Origin: Nannocystis punicea
GTDB lineage: Bacteria; Myxococcota_A; Polyangia; Nannocystales; Nannocystaceae
Direction: 5' to 3'
Length of the DNA: 64,000 nucleotides
Assembly (NCBI RefSeq): GCF_026965555.1
Contig: NZ_CP114040.1
Span: 8,654,001 to 8,718,000 of the forward strand
Under the pieces are notes generated by a model, which made no database searches, was not told where the DNA came from, and worked only from the letters and a program-made list of their open reading frames with translations. A program made the translations under genes and the position numbers. Each line of letters starts with the position of its first letter. Within the stretch, counting starts at the first letter, position 1. This document shows, piece after piece, positions 43,605-52,095 of this stretch.

Positions 43605-45974
43605 ATGCTGCGACTCGTCTCGACACGCGCCCTCATGATCGCACCCCTGCTCGCCCTCGCCTGCGAGGTCGACGGCGGCCGCGAGTCCGGCGATACCGGC
43701 GACCATCCGATCGACGTCCCCGACCCCGTCGATCCGCCCGAGGCCGATCCCGGTGAATACCTCGAGGGCATCGAGGGCGAGTTCATCCGCGCCTCCGAGG
43801 AGTTCGGCGTGCCCGTCTCGCTGCTCAAGGCCGTCGCCTACGTCGAGACGCGCTGGGAGATGGTCGAGGGCCAGGTCGAGTTCGACGGCCGCGACGCCGC
43901 CTTCGGCGCCATGGCCCTGCGCGCGACCACCCTGCAGCGGGCGGCCGACCTGCTCGGCGTCGAGGTCGACGCCATCAAGACCGACCGCGAGACCAACATC
44001 CGCGCCGCCGCGGCTGTCCTTCGGGACATGTCCGACGCCGAGGGCATCGACCGCGACGACCTCGGCGCGTGGGCGCCGTCGATCGCGGCCCTGGCCGCCA
44101 TCGGCAACGACGCCGCCAGCATCAGCTACATCCACAACGACGTCTACGGCCTGATCAAGAACGGCCTGCTCGTCACCGACAACGACGGCAACGTGCTCTC
44201 GGAGATCCCGGCCGAGCCCGACGTCGAGCCGAACTACGACCCGCCTGGCGGCCCGATTCTGGCCAGCAACCCCGACTACGCCGGCGCGATCTTCCGCAGC
44301 TCGCCCAACTACGGCAGCCGGCCGGCCGGCGTCACCGGCGAGCGGCGCATGGTCATCATCCACTCGTGCGAGGGCGCCTACTCGGGCTGCTGGGGCTGGC
44401 TCGTCAACTCGGATTCGGGCGTCAGCGCCCACTACGTCGTCAAGGAGGACGGCTCGGAGATCTCACAGCTCGTCAAGGAGGACAAGCGGGCCTGGCACAT
44501 CGCCGCGACCTACAACAAGAGCCTCAACGGCGGCCAGGAGTCGCAGCTGCACGGCACCAGCAGCAATAACTTCACCGTCGGCATCGAGCACGCCGGCTAC
44601 GCCAATCAGGCCAATTGGAACGCCAACCTGATCGAGCAGTCGGCCAAGCTGGTGTGCGACATCACCAAGCGCCAGGGCATCCCGATCGACAAGTACCACG
44701 TGGTCGCGCACGGCCAGCTGCAGCCGAACAACCGCATCGACCCCGGCCCCAATTGGCCGTGGGCCACCTACTTCAACAAGATCGACGCCGCGTGCGGCGG
44801 CCAGCCCGCGGACCCGCCGCCCGAGGAGCCCGACCCCAACGAGCCGCCGCCCGACCCGCAGGATCCGCCGCCCGACGATCCGCCGCCCGACGATCCGCCG
44901 CCGATGGGTCAGGATCCGGCCGAGCTCATCGTCGACAGCAGCAACGGCAACAACGACCCCGCGCGGGCCAAGTTCACCGCCTCCGCCAATTGGTCGGCCA
45001 CCGCCGCCACCCCCGGATTCTACGGCAGCAACTACCTGTTCGCCGCGGTCTCGCCGGTGTCCGACGCGGCCGAGTTCTCGTTCTACCTCGCCGCCGCGGG
45101 CAGCAAGAAGATCGAGATCTGGTACACGAGCGGCACCAACCGGGCCCCCGACGCGCCGATCGTCGCCTTCGACGCGCAGGGCAAGAACCTCGGCACCGTG
45201 AAGGTCAACATGCAGGCCGGCGGCAAGGCGTGGGCGGCCGTCGGCACCTTCAACTTCACCGCCGGGTGGAACAAGATCGCGGTGTCGCGCTGGACCACCG
45301 GCAACTACGTCGTCATCGCCGACGCGATCCGCGTGACCGCGGCCGGCAACAACCCGCCCCCGCCCCCGCCGAACGGCGACCCGACCTACGACCAGCTGCT
45401 GGCGCTGACGCAGAGCTGCACGCAGCTGCCCGGCACCACCAAGTTCAAGAGCGACTCGGCGGCCGCGGCCACCATCCCGATCTGCCAGTTGAACGGCGCG
45501 GTGTGGTGGCGGGCCGACGCCGACATCGACTGCGACGGCGCCGCCGACCCCAAGTGCACCGTCGACCCGTACTACCAGCCCGAGACCTCGGCCAAGGACT
45601 CGATGGGTAACTTCATGAACGCGGCCAAGATGGCGTTCCTGGTCGTGCCGCTGCCGAGCAACGGCTTCGACCCCAAGGCCCACGGCATCAAGACCGGCTG
45701 GTCGGGCTACGGCAGCGTCGGCGCGATCCTCTACAACGGCAAGCTGATCTACGCCCCCTACGCCGACGCCGGACCGACCGGCGTCATCGGCGAGCTGTCG
45801 TACCGCGCCGCCGAGCTGCTCGGCATCCCGCCGAGTCCGATCAACGGCGGCGTCGCCAGCGGCGTCACCTACATCGTCTTCACCGGCGCCAACTACGTCG
45901 ACCCGATCGAGAGCCAGTCGGCCGCCGACGCGCTCGGTAAGCAGCGGGCCGCCGCGCTGCTCGCCGACAACTGA
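43605..45974 (+). CDS. Multidomain peptidoglycan/chitosan hydrolase lipoprotein
   Basis: 789 residues. A lipobox (LLALAC, Cys about 20) is followed by an acidic spacer. Residues about 52-180 look like a lytic-transglycosylase (SLT-like) domain (FGVPVSLLKAVAYVETRW, AFGAMALR). Residues about 235-400 are an amidase_2/PGRP domain with zinc-ligand candidates in MVIIHSCEG, RAWHIAAT and the NRIDPGPNWPW end. A Pro/Asp-rich linker (PPDDPPPDDPPP) leads to a golvesin/xanthan-lyase-like beta-sandwich (about 442-585). The C-terminus (about 600-780, AVWWRADADIDCDG, SMGNFMNAAKMAF) matches GH75 chitosanase. It probably cuts foreign cell walls at the cell surface, which fits predation. Confidence 0.88.
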   Translation: MLRLVSTRALMIAPLLALACEVDGGRESGDTGDHPIDVPDPVDPPEADPGEYLEGIEGEFIRASEEFGVPVSLLKAVAYVETRWEMVEGQVEFDGRDAAFGAMALRATTLQRAADLLGVEVDAIKTDRETNIRAAAAVLRDMSDAEGIDRDDLGAWAPSIAALAAIGNDAASISYIHNDVYGLIKNGLLVTDNDGNVLSEIPAEPDVEPNYDPPGGPILASNPDYAGAIFRSSPNYGSRPAGVTGERRMVIIHSCEGAYSGCWGWLVNSDSGVSAHYVVKEDGSEISQLVKEDKRAWHIAATYNKSLNGGQESQLHGTSSNNFTVGIEHAGYANQANWNANLIEQSAKLVCDITKRQGIPIDKYHVVAHGQLQPNNRIDPGPNWPWATYFNKIDAACGGQPADPPPEEPDPNEPPPDPQDPPPDDPPPDDPPPMGQDPAELIVDSSNGNNDPARAKFTASANWSATAATPGFYGSNYLFAAVSPVSDAAEFSFYLAAAGSKKIEIWYTSGTNRAPDAPIVAFDAQGKNLGTVKVNMQAGGKAWAAVGTFNFTAGWNKIAVSRWTTGNYVVIADAIRVTAAGNNPPPPPPNGDPTYDQLLALTQSCTQLPGTTKFKSDSAAAATIPICQLNGAVWWRADADIDCDGAADPKCTVDPYYQPETSAKDSMGNFMNAAKMAFLVVPLPSNGFDPKAHGIKTGWSGYGSVGAILYNGKLIYAPYADAGPTGVIGELSYRAAELLGIPPSPINGGVASGVTYIVFTGANYVDPIESQSAADALGKQRAAALLADN
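44014..44029. repeat. Dispersed palindrome inside the wall-hydrolase gene
   Basis: CTGTC-CTTCGG-GACAT, encoding VLRDMS in the transglycosylase-like domain. Confidence 0.65.
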
Positions 45975-46004
45975 CCGGTCCGCCGCCCGTCGGCCCACCC
46001 GCGA

Positions 46005-46024
46005 ACATGTCTCCAGGGACATGT
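46005..46024. repeat. Dispersed palindrome after the wall-hydrolase gene
   Basis: ACATGTC-TCCAGG-GACATGT is a perfect 7 bp-arm inverted repeat 30 bp after the stop codon. It is the best non-coding example of the window-wide element. Confidence 0.8.
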
Positions 46025-46267
46025 CCTCGCGGGCATTGTATGCACGCATGGTTGGCCCGACTCGCGAATGCCGATCGGGGCGGCGAGCGGCCCCAGCCCA
46101 TGCCGCCCCGCGGCCGCTGCGCCCGCGGCGAGCGGCGCGCGATCGTCGGGCCGTCGAGTCCCGCACCGCGCCGCTGCGGCCGTGCGGGAAAGCCAACGCC
46201 ACGGCGCGCGCGACCGCGGGCTGCGCCACTTGGCGACGCCCGGGCGTGCGCACAGAATTCGCCGGCA

Positions 46268-47575
46268 ATGGCGGAGCACTCGCACCTCGAAACGCGGCTC
46301 GAGCACCTGCTCGCCGTCGTGCAGGAGCTGTCGCTCGCGCGCACCCTGGACGAGGTCACCGCGATCGTCCGTCACGCCGCTCGCGCGCTCGTCGGGGCCG
46401 ACGGCGCCACCTTCGTGCTGCGTGACTGCGACCAGTGCTTCTACGCCGACGAGGAGGCGATAAGCCCGCTGTGGAAGGGCAAGCGGTTCCCCATGGACAT
46501 CTGCGCCAGCGGGTGGGTCATGCGTCAGGCCCGGGCGCTCGTCATCGAGGACGTGTTCGTCGACCCGCGGATCCCGGGCGACGCCTATCGACCCACCTTC
46601 GTCAAGAGCATGGCGATGGTGCCGATCCGCAGGGCCAGCCCGATCGGCGCCATCGGCACCTACTGGGCTTGCCCTCGCGTCGCCAGCGAAGACGAGCTCA
46701 AGGTGCTGCAGGCGCTGGCGGACAGCACCTCGATCGCCCTGACCAACGTCGAGCTCTACAACGACCTCGAGCGCCGCGTCCGCGAGCGCACCGCCCAGCT
46801 GGAGGCGCTCAACGACGAGCTCGGCGCGTTCGCCTACGCCGTCTCGCACGACCTGCGCGCCCCGCTGCGAGCGATCGCCGGCTTCAGCCGCGCGCTCGAC
46901 GAGCGCTGCGGGCCCGCGCTCGACGCCCGCGGCCGCGACTGCCTGGCCCGCGTGCGCCGCGGCGCCGCCCGCATGGACCGCATGATCGACGACATGCTCG
47001 ACCTCTCGCGCGCGCGCGGCGGCCCCGACGGCCCGCGGCGCGAGTCGGTCGACATGTCCGCGCTGGTGCGCAGCGTCGCGGCCGAGCTGCAGGCCGGCCA
47101 GACCAGCCGCCGCGTCCGCGTCGTCGTCCAGGACGGCCTCGTCGCCGTCGCCGACGCCGGCCTCGTGCGCGTGCTGCTGCAGAACCTGCTCGGCAACGCG
47201 TTCAAGTTCACCCGCCCGCGCGCCGAGCCGATGGTCGAGGTCGGCGCGGAGGTCTCGCCCGCCGGCGAGCTCGTCTATCACGTCCGCGACAACGGGGTCG
47301 GCTTCGACGCCGCGCGCGCGGGCGAGCTGTTCGGGGCGTTCCACCGCCTCCACGACTCCGCCGAGTTCCCCGGCGACGGCATCGGCCTCGCCACGGTACA
47401 GCGGATCGTCCGCCGCCACCGCGGCCGGATCTGGGCCGAATCGGCGCCCGGCGGCGGTGCCAGCTTCTACTGGACCCTCGCCCCCGCGAGCGCCGAGCCT
47501 GTCCCCAGGGACATCTCTGCAGAATCGGACGCGCGACGGGGCGGCGCCGCGACGGCGCTGGTAGGCGCGCAGTGA
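46268..47575 (+). CDS. GAF-domain sensor histidine kinase
   Basis: 435 residues from ATG 46268. A GAF domain (about 12-165) contains Cys/Asp-rich residues (LRDCDQCFYADEE). The dimerisation box is AYAVSHDLRAPLRAIAGFS with phospho-acceptor His194. The ATPase domain follows: N-box LLQNLLGNAFKFT, G1 DNGVGFD, G2 GDGIGLATV. The SHDLRAPLRAI box and GAF layout match bacteriophytochrome-like light/redox kinases lacking PAS and PHY, so the GAF ligand is open. The stop overlaps the next gene (GTGA), so it works with the REC-kinase downstream. A palindrome lies in its last codons (47498-47514). Confidence 0.92.
   Translation: MAEHSHLETRLEHLLAVVQELSLARTLDEVTAIVRHAARALVGADGATFVLRDCDQCFYADEEAISPLWKGKRFPMDICASGWVMRQARALVIEDVFVDPRIPGDAYRPTFVKSMAMVPIRRASPIGAIGTYWACPRVASEDELKVLQALADSTSIALTNVELYNDLERRVRERTAQLEALNDELGAFAYAVSHDLRAPLRAIAGFSRALDERCGPALDARGRDCLARVRRGAARMDRMIDDMLDLSRARGGPDGPRRESVDMSALVRSVAAELQAGQTSRRVRVVVQDGLVAVADAGLVRVLLQNLLGNAFKFTRPRAEPMVEVGAEVSPAGELVYHVRDNGVGFDAARAGELFGAFHRLHDSAEFPGDGIGLATVQRIVRRHRGRIWAESAPGGGASFYWTLAPASAEPVPRDISAESDARRGGAATALVGAQ
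47498..47514. repeat. Dispersed palindrome near the GAF-kinase 3' end
   Basis: CTGTC-CCCAGG-GACAT (core 47499-47514), encoding PVPRDIS in the variable tail after the ATPase domain. Confidence 0.65.
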
Positions 47576-48708
47576 ACCTCCGCTCGCTCGCGGTCATGGT
47601 CGTCGACGACGACGAGGAGGACGCGCTGCTCCTCGTCTACGAGCTCGAGCGCGGCGGCTTCGACGTCCGCTGGATCTGCGTCGACACCGCCGAGGCCATG
47701 CGCGAGCAGCTCGAGCACGGCGGCTGGGAGCTCGTGCTGTCCGACTGCGCCATGCCGCAATTCAGCGGCCGCGAGGCGCTCGCCGAGTTGCACGCCTCCG
47801 GCCTCGACCTGCCGTTCATCGTCGTGTCGGGGGCCATGCGCGAGGAGGACGCGGTCGAGGCCCTCCGCGCCGGCGCCCACGACTTCATCGTCAAGGGCCG
47901 GCTCGCGCGCCTCTTGCCCGCGGTCGAGCGCGAGCTGCGAGAGGCCCACCTGCGGCGACGTCAGCGCGAGACCGAGGCGCGCCTCGCCGACTCGGAGAAG
48001 CTGCGCTCGCTCGGCCTGATGGCCGCCGGCATCGCCCACGACCTGCGCAACATCTTCACGCCGCTGACGCTGCACACCGGCCTGCTGCGGCGGCTGGTCG
48101 CCGACCATCCGCTGGCGCTGCAATCCCTGGCGAAGATCGAGCACGGCCTGGCGATCGGGGTCCAGGTGATCGATCGACTGAGCGGGTTCAGCCGGCGCAG
48201 CGACGGCTCCGAGACGATCACTGCCGCGCTCGCCGATCTCGCCCGCGGCGCCGTCGAGCTGTGCCGCCACCGCTCGCCGCCGCAGGTCCGGCTGCTCGTC
48301 CACGAGGCCTCGCCGCCGCCGCCGATCCGGATCTGTCCCGGCGAGTTCACCTCGGCGCTGGTCAACCTGATCGGCAACGCGCTCGACGCCGTCGACGCCG
48401 CGGGCACCGTCACAGTGCGGACCGGCGCCGGCGCCGGCGGGGCCTACGTCGAGGTCGTCGACGACGGCCCCGGCATCGCCGCCGAGGTCCAGGCGCGCAT
48501 GCTCGAGCCCTTCTTCACTACCAAGAAGGCGGGCACCGGCCTCGGCCTGGCGATCGTCCGCGCCTTCGTCGACCGCCACGGCGGCAAGCTGTCCTTCGAG
48601 ACAGCCCCGGGCGCGGGCACCTGCGTGCGCATGTGGTTCCCGACGCCCTTGCCGGCTCAGGCCGCGCCCTTGAGCGGCGCCGCCGGGGCCGCCTCGGGGA
48701 TGCCGTAG
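47572..48708 (+). CDS. Receiver-histidine kinase hybrid
   Basis: 378 residues from a GTG that overlaps the previous stop by 4 bp. Residues 1-125 are a receiver domain (VVDDDEEDALLLVYELE; phospho-acceptor Asp58 in LVLSDCAMPQ; Lys in FIVKGR). A short coiled coil leads to a dimerisation box with His156 (GIAHDLRNIFTPL), then an ATPase domain (LVNLIGNALDAVDAAG, DDGPGI, GTGLGLAIV). The arrangement (REC first, kinase second) suggests it receives phosphate from the upstream GAF kinase and passes the signal on. Its 3' end overlaps the convergent gene at 48657 by 52 bp. Confidence 0.92.
   Translation: MNLRSLAVMVVDDDEEDALLLVYELERGGFDVRWICVDTAEAMREQLEHGGWELVLSDCAMPQFSGREALAELHASGLDLPFIVVSGAMREEDAVEALRAGAHDFIVKGRLARLLPAVERELREAHLRRRQRETEARLADSEKLRSLGLMAAGIAHDLRNIFTPLTLHTGLLRRLVADHPLALQSLAKIEHGLAIGVQVIDRLSGFSRRSDGSETITAALADLARGAVELCRHRSPPQVRLLVHEASPPPPIRICPGEFTSALVNLIGNALDAVDAAGTVTVRTGAGAGGAYVEVVDDGPGIAAEVQARMLEPFFTTKKAGTGLGLAIVRAFVDRHGGKLSFETAPGAGTCVRMWFPTPLPAQAAPLSGAAGAASGMP
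48589..48604. repeat. Dispersed palindrome near the REC-kinase 3' end
   Basis: CTGTC-CTTCGA-GACAG, encoding LSFETA at the end of the ATPase domain. Confidence 0.65.
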
Positions 48709-49769
48709 TAGAGCCGCGCCGCCAGGCCGCCCTCTTGCTGGACGCGCTCGGCGGCCGGCCCGGCGATCAGCTCGATGCGGGCGCCCGCGGCCATCGCCAG
48801 CTCGGGCAGCTGCACCCGCAGCTCGGTGTCGGCCAGCGGCCACGGCACCAGCAGCAGCTCGACCTGCTTGTTCTTCAGGCACTCGAGCACCGTGGCGATC
48901 CCCAGCGCTCCGCGGCCGCCGGCCTTGGCCAGGTCGACGACCTCGTCGACCAGCGCGCACTCGTGCACGCGCTCGTGCTCGAGCGCGTGCGGCAGCAGGT
49001 GGTCCCAGGTCGCCTGGTCGCTCAGGTGCAGCGGCGTCGGCACGACCGCGATCACGGCCTTGCGCACCGTGTCGTGCATGATGCCCTCGACCGCCCGCGC
49101 CGACGCCTCGGTCCCGCCGAGCACGATCCGCTTCGCGCCTGACTCTTCGACCAGGTGCGCGCATTGCTCCGCGACCTGGCGGTAGAACCGGCGCGCGTGG
49201 TCCTCGATGGTCGCCTCGAAGGCGTCGCGGTTGTTGCCGCCGTGGACGTAGCCGCCCTCCCCGCGGCTGGTCGCCGGCAGGTACTTGGGCGGGAAGTCGT
49301 ACTCGAACACCTCGTTGTAGCGGGTGCCGCCGAGCCCGGCGCGGCCGAGCCGGGCGACGAAGAAGCGGACCTTCTCCGAGTCGACCAGCGCCACCACGTA
49401 GGGCTCGTACTCGTCGAGCAGCCACAGCAGCGACGCCACGGCCGGCCGCCCGAAGTGGCACTCGGGCGCGACGATCGGGACCTGCAGCCGGAGCACCTCC
49501 TCGGCGCCCGGCGTGAAGAAGGCGGCGACCGCCTTGCACTCCGGCCGCAGCGTGGAGAAGAACTGCTCCGCCCGCGCCACGAGCTCCGGCACGACCGGGT
49601 CGTCGTGCGTCGCCTTCAGCTCGCGCAGCGAATTCTTGAGCCAGATCCGCCAGCCCGGCACCCGCCCGTTGTTCTCGAACAGCGAGGGGTCGACCTGCGC
49701 GTACAGCGACAGCGTCTTGTCGGCCGCCGATTGGCTGAGCACGCGATTCACATCGGTAAGCTTGAGCAT
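48657..49769 (-). CDS. baeRF/Vms1-like (VLRF1-type) protein
   Basis: 370 residues from ATG 49769, which has GAGG 6 bp before it; an ATG 10 codons earlier is less likely. Residues about 115-260 (EPYVVALVDSEKVRFFVARLG, then ESGAKRIVLGGTEASARAV) follow the bacterial archaeo-eukaryotic release factor (baeRF) family, related to eRF1 and Vms1. The C-terminal part (GIATVLECLKNKQVELLLVP) is the third, L7Ae-like domain of that family. Such proteins are thought to act on stalled ribosomes. The gene ends inside the convergent kinase gene. Confidence 0.8.
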   Translation of the reverse strand: MLKLTDVNRVLSQSAADKTLSLYAQVDPSLFENNGRVPGWRIWLKNSLRELKATHDDPVVPELVARAEQFFSTLRPECKAVAAFFTPGAEEVLRLQVPIVAPECHFGRPAVASLLWLLDEYEPYVVALVDSEKVRFFVARLGRAGLGGTRYNEVFEYDFPPKYLPATSRGEGGYVHGGNNRDAFEATIEDHARRFYRQVAEQCAHLVEESGAKRIVLGGTEASARAVEGIMHDTVRKAVIAVVPTPLHLSDQATWDHLLPHALEHERVHECALVDEVVDLAKAGGRGALGIATVLECLKNKQVELLLVPWPLADTELRVQLPELAMAAGARIELIAGPAAERVQQEGGLAARLYYGIPEAAPAAPLKGAA

Positions 49770-50611
49770 CCAGACCTCGTTGCCGCCAAGTCTGGGCAAT
49801 CAGCGCGCTCGTGCAAACCCGCGGGCGACCTCTGCCGGACCAGCCGGCCGCCGATCGACAATGGTGGCAGGCGCGACCGCGGCCCCGCGATTTGGGCGCC
49901 GGCCCGGCGCGACACGTGCGCACGATCGATTCACCGTCGGCGACGGCCCGCTCGCCCCGGCGAGCACGACTTTTCCGGAACACACATTCACGATCGCCGC
50001 CAGCGAGCCCGACCGCCGGCCCCTCACGAAGACGCAGCGTCGCCTCGAGCCTGGTGATGCGCGTGGGCGCGCGGCGATGGCCCGCTTCGTCGACCAGCAC
50101 GGTCGCAGGTAACGATGTCGAGCTCCTCGACGCCATGCCGCCGCAATCGCGGGCTGTCAGAGGATCGGGGACACAAAGCAGACTCACTCGACCGGGCAAC
50201 TCGTACTCGCCGTGCTCCGCCCTCTCCGCGAGAGCTCGCGCAGGTCATCGGGCACCGCGAAGCCGAGGGCTTTCGCACACGAAGCAATTGCTTCGTCGGA
50301 CGTTGGGGGCGCGAGGTTGTCGACAATGTCCTCAGCGTCGTTGGCGCGCATCCACGCTTGAGCCGCCCGAGGGCTGTCTTCCTTCGTTCGACAGCGCAAG
50401 AAATGCGAATGAGCTCCGGGCGTCAGCCTTGATCTGGCCGTGGCCGCGACGCGGCGAGCCTCCGGCGACTCGGCCGGCCCCGGGATCCGTGTGCTTCGGG
50501 GACGGCGCCGCGCCCCTGGCAACCTCAGCGCGGCGAGACGATGAGCCTCGGTGTCATAACGCCGGCGCGGGCCCCGGCGAAAGTCGGGGAGTCTCCGCCA
50601 GGGGGGCTGGC
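49770..50611. other. Long stretch with a degraded immunity-like remnant
   Basis: 842 bp upstream of both the baeRF gene and the bacteriocin-like gene. Apart from the SMI1/KNR4-like remnant on the minus strand (about 50130-50351), I see no supported gene. Open frames are short and overlapping. Confidence 0.4.
50130..50351 (-). pseudogene. Frameshifted SMI1/KNR4 (SUKH)-like remnant
   Basis: From ATG 50351 the frame reads IVDNLAPPTSDEAIASC, then ALGFAVPDDLRELS, which fits the SMI1/KNR4 N-terminal pattern (LpPasdeeI...LGvpLPpdLre). It then stops at 50184. A different reading frame continues with AEHGEYELPGRVSLL, as would follow in that family, so a frameshift near 50230 is likely. SUKH proteins commonly act as immunity factors against nuclease toxins. 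The assignment is from pattern only. Confidence 0.4.
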
Positions 50612-51270
50612 ATGCTGCTGCTCTGCTCGTGGTTGCCCGCGCGCTCGGCGACAGCGGGTAGCAGCACATGGAGGGCCATGCACCACACCGCACTCGTCCT
50701 GTCAATCACGCGAGCGGCGGCACCAGGAGCGGCCGAGAGCGCCCCGGAGCTGCTCCCGGCCGCTGACGCCGAGGAGTTTTTCGCCGACCTGCAAGCTCCC
50801 GTCATCCTCGAGGACGTCCGTGCTGCTGTGGCCGACAGCCAGCTAGAGGTCAGCTTCTATTTGCCGGAGGTCGGAGTAGTCTCAATGACCGTTCGGGTGG
50901 ACGATGCAGGTGCCGGTGTTGGCCTCGTCAAGGTCGAGGACGCTGTCGTGACGAGGTCGGCTTCATCGACGGTGCGGTCGTCTCGCACTCGAGCAACTTC
51001 GCCATCCTCAGTACGGAGCAGGCCGTGGGCCTCGTCGCTGGCCTCCTGCAGGTCTGGCACGGGGACGCCGTGACCGACGCGCTGGAGGACGACCGGGGCC
51101 TCAAGTGCTGGTGGGCCGGCAAGATCGCCGGGGCGACGATGGGCGTCGCGGCCGCCGCCGGGTGTGGCCTCGTGGCCAAGAACACAACGTGCATCGGCAT
51201 TGGCTGGGGTGTTCACAGCACCGTCTCGGGCTATATCAGCGACAAGTGTAACGGAGCGCAGAACAAGTGA
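50612..51270 (+). pseudogene. Frameshifted exported peptide precursor, bacteriocin-like
   Basis: ATG 50612 follows a GGGGGG site and opens a hydrophobic leader. The frame is coding-like up to about 50941 (EEFFADLQAPVILEDV, VSMTVRVDDAGAGVG), then loses sense. A different frame continues seamlessly (CRDEVGFIDGAVVSHSSNFAI) to the TGA at 51270, so one missing base near 50943 explains both halves. The C-terminal 60 residues hold spaced cysteines and Gly/Ala-rich helices (CWWAGKIAGATMGVAAAAGC, TTCIGIGWGVHS, DKCNG), reminiscent of halocin C8-type or circular-bacteriocin peptides. It overlaps the membrane-protein gene by 4 bp. A sequencing error is possible. Confidence 0.55.
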
Positions 51271-51914
51271 TGGACCGAGGGACCATGGAGCTGCGGCAGC
51301 AGCGTGCCCCTTCGCGCGGACCCCTGCCCCCTCAACGGTGGGGGTTCTTGCCGACCGAGCAATTCTGGAACCTCGCGGGGTTTACGCCGATCACGTTGGC
51401 GTTCTGGATCCCGGGCTTCATTTTTCATGACTGGCTCGTTTTCCTCGGATGGTCGTGGTGGCAGCGCGGGCTCGCGGTCATGGCCTTCGCCGCCCTCTGG
51501 GCTGGCCTGGTCGAGCGCTGGAGCCGTCACTATCTCGCACGGCGACGCAAGCGGGCGCTGACCGAAGGCGAACTCGAGGATGCACAGGAAGCGCTCGTCC
51601 CGTCGCCGGTCGAGCCGCAAAAGCTGCCAGTCTTCGCCACGCATGAATTCTGGGACTACGCGTTCGCAAGGCTGTTCGGCCGAGCGAGAGGCGTCGCCTT
51701 GAAGCTCTTCGAGTTCCTGTTTTTCATGGCGTTCTTCTACCCCTCCGCGCTCGTGTTGGGCGGGGCCTTTTCTCTGCTGGTCGTCATCTCCCTCGGCCTT
51801 GGAGCATGGCAGCGCCGGCTGCTACGCCGAGCGCTCGAGGTCGGTGGGCAGCCGGGGCCGGCGCTCGCGGACGCGTGCGAGCCGGGCGGCTCGCGGCCCC
51901 GGACGACCGCGTAG
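51267..51914 (+). CDS. Membrane protein, candidate immunity partner
   Basis: 215 residues from a GTG overlapping the preceding stop (GTGATG). Two hydrophobic regions (about 38-82, ITLAFWIPGFIFHDWLVFL and GLAVMAFAALWAGL; about 150-185, FEFLFFMAFFYPSALVLGG) give three to four membrane helices, with a basic/acidic cytoplasmic loop between. No family recognised. Tight coupling to a bacteriocin-like precursor suggests an immunity or export protein, but that rests only on position. Confidence 0.7.
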   Translation: MMDRGTMELRQQRAPSRGPLPPQRWGFLPTEQFWNLAGFTPITLAFWIPGFIFHDWLVFLGWSWWQRGLAVMAFAALWAGLVERWSRHYLARRRKRALTEGELEDAQEALVPSPVEPQKLPVFATHEFWDYAFARLFGRARGVALKLFEFLFFMAFFYPSALVLGGAFSLLVVISLGLGAWQRRLLRRALEVGGQPGPALADACEPGGSRPRTTA

Positions 51915-52095
51915 AGGCGGCGCCGTCGCCTCCACGGCGGGCCATACCTCGTGGCGGGGTCTGTTCGACCTCGCGTCCGTGACATGTCCTTCAGAGCATA
52001 TCACGCACTCGCGCCCGCCCCCGTGCCCTGCCCATCCCGAGCGGACCGCCGCTCGGGACGAGCCCCTCTCGCTCCATGCCTCTCGGGACAGGTAC

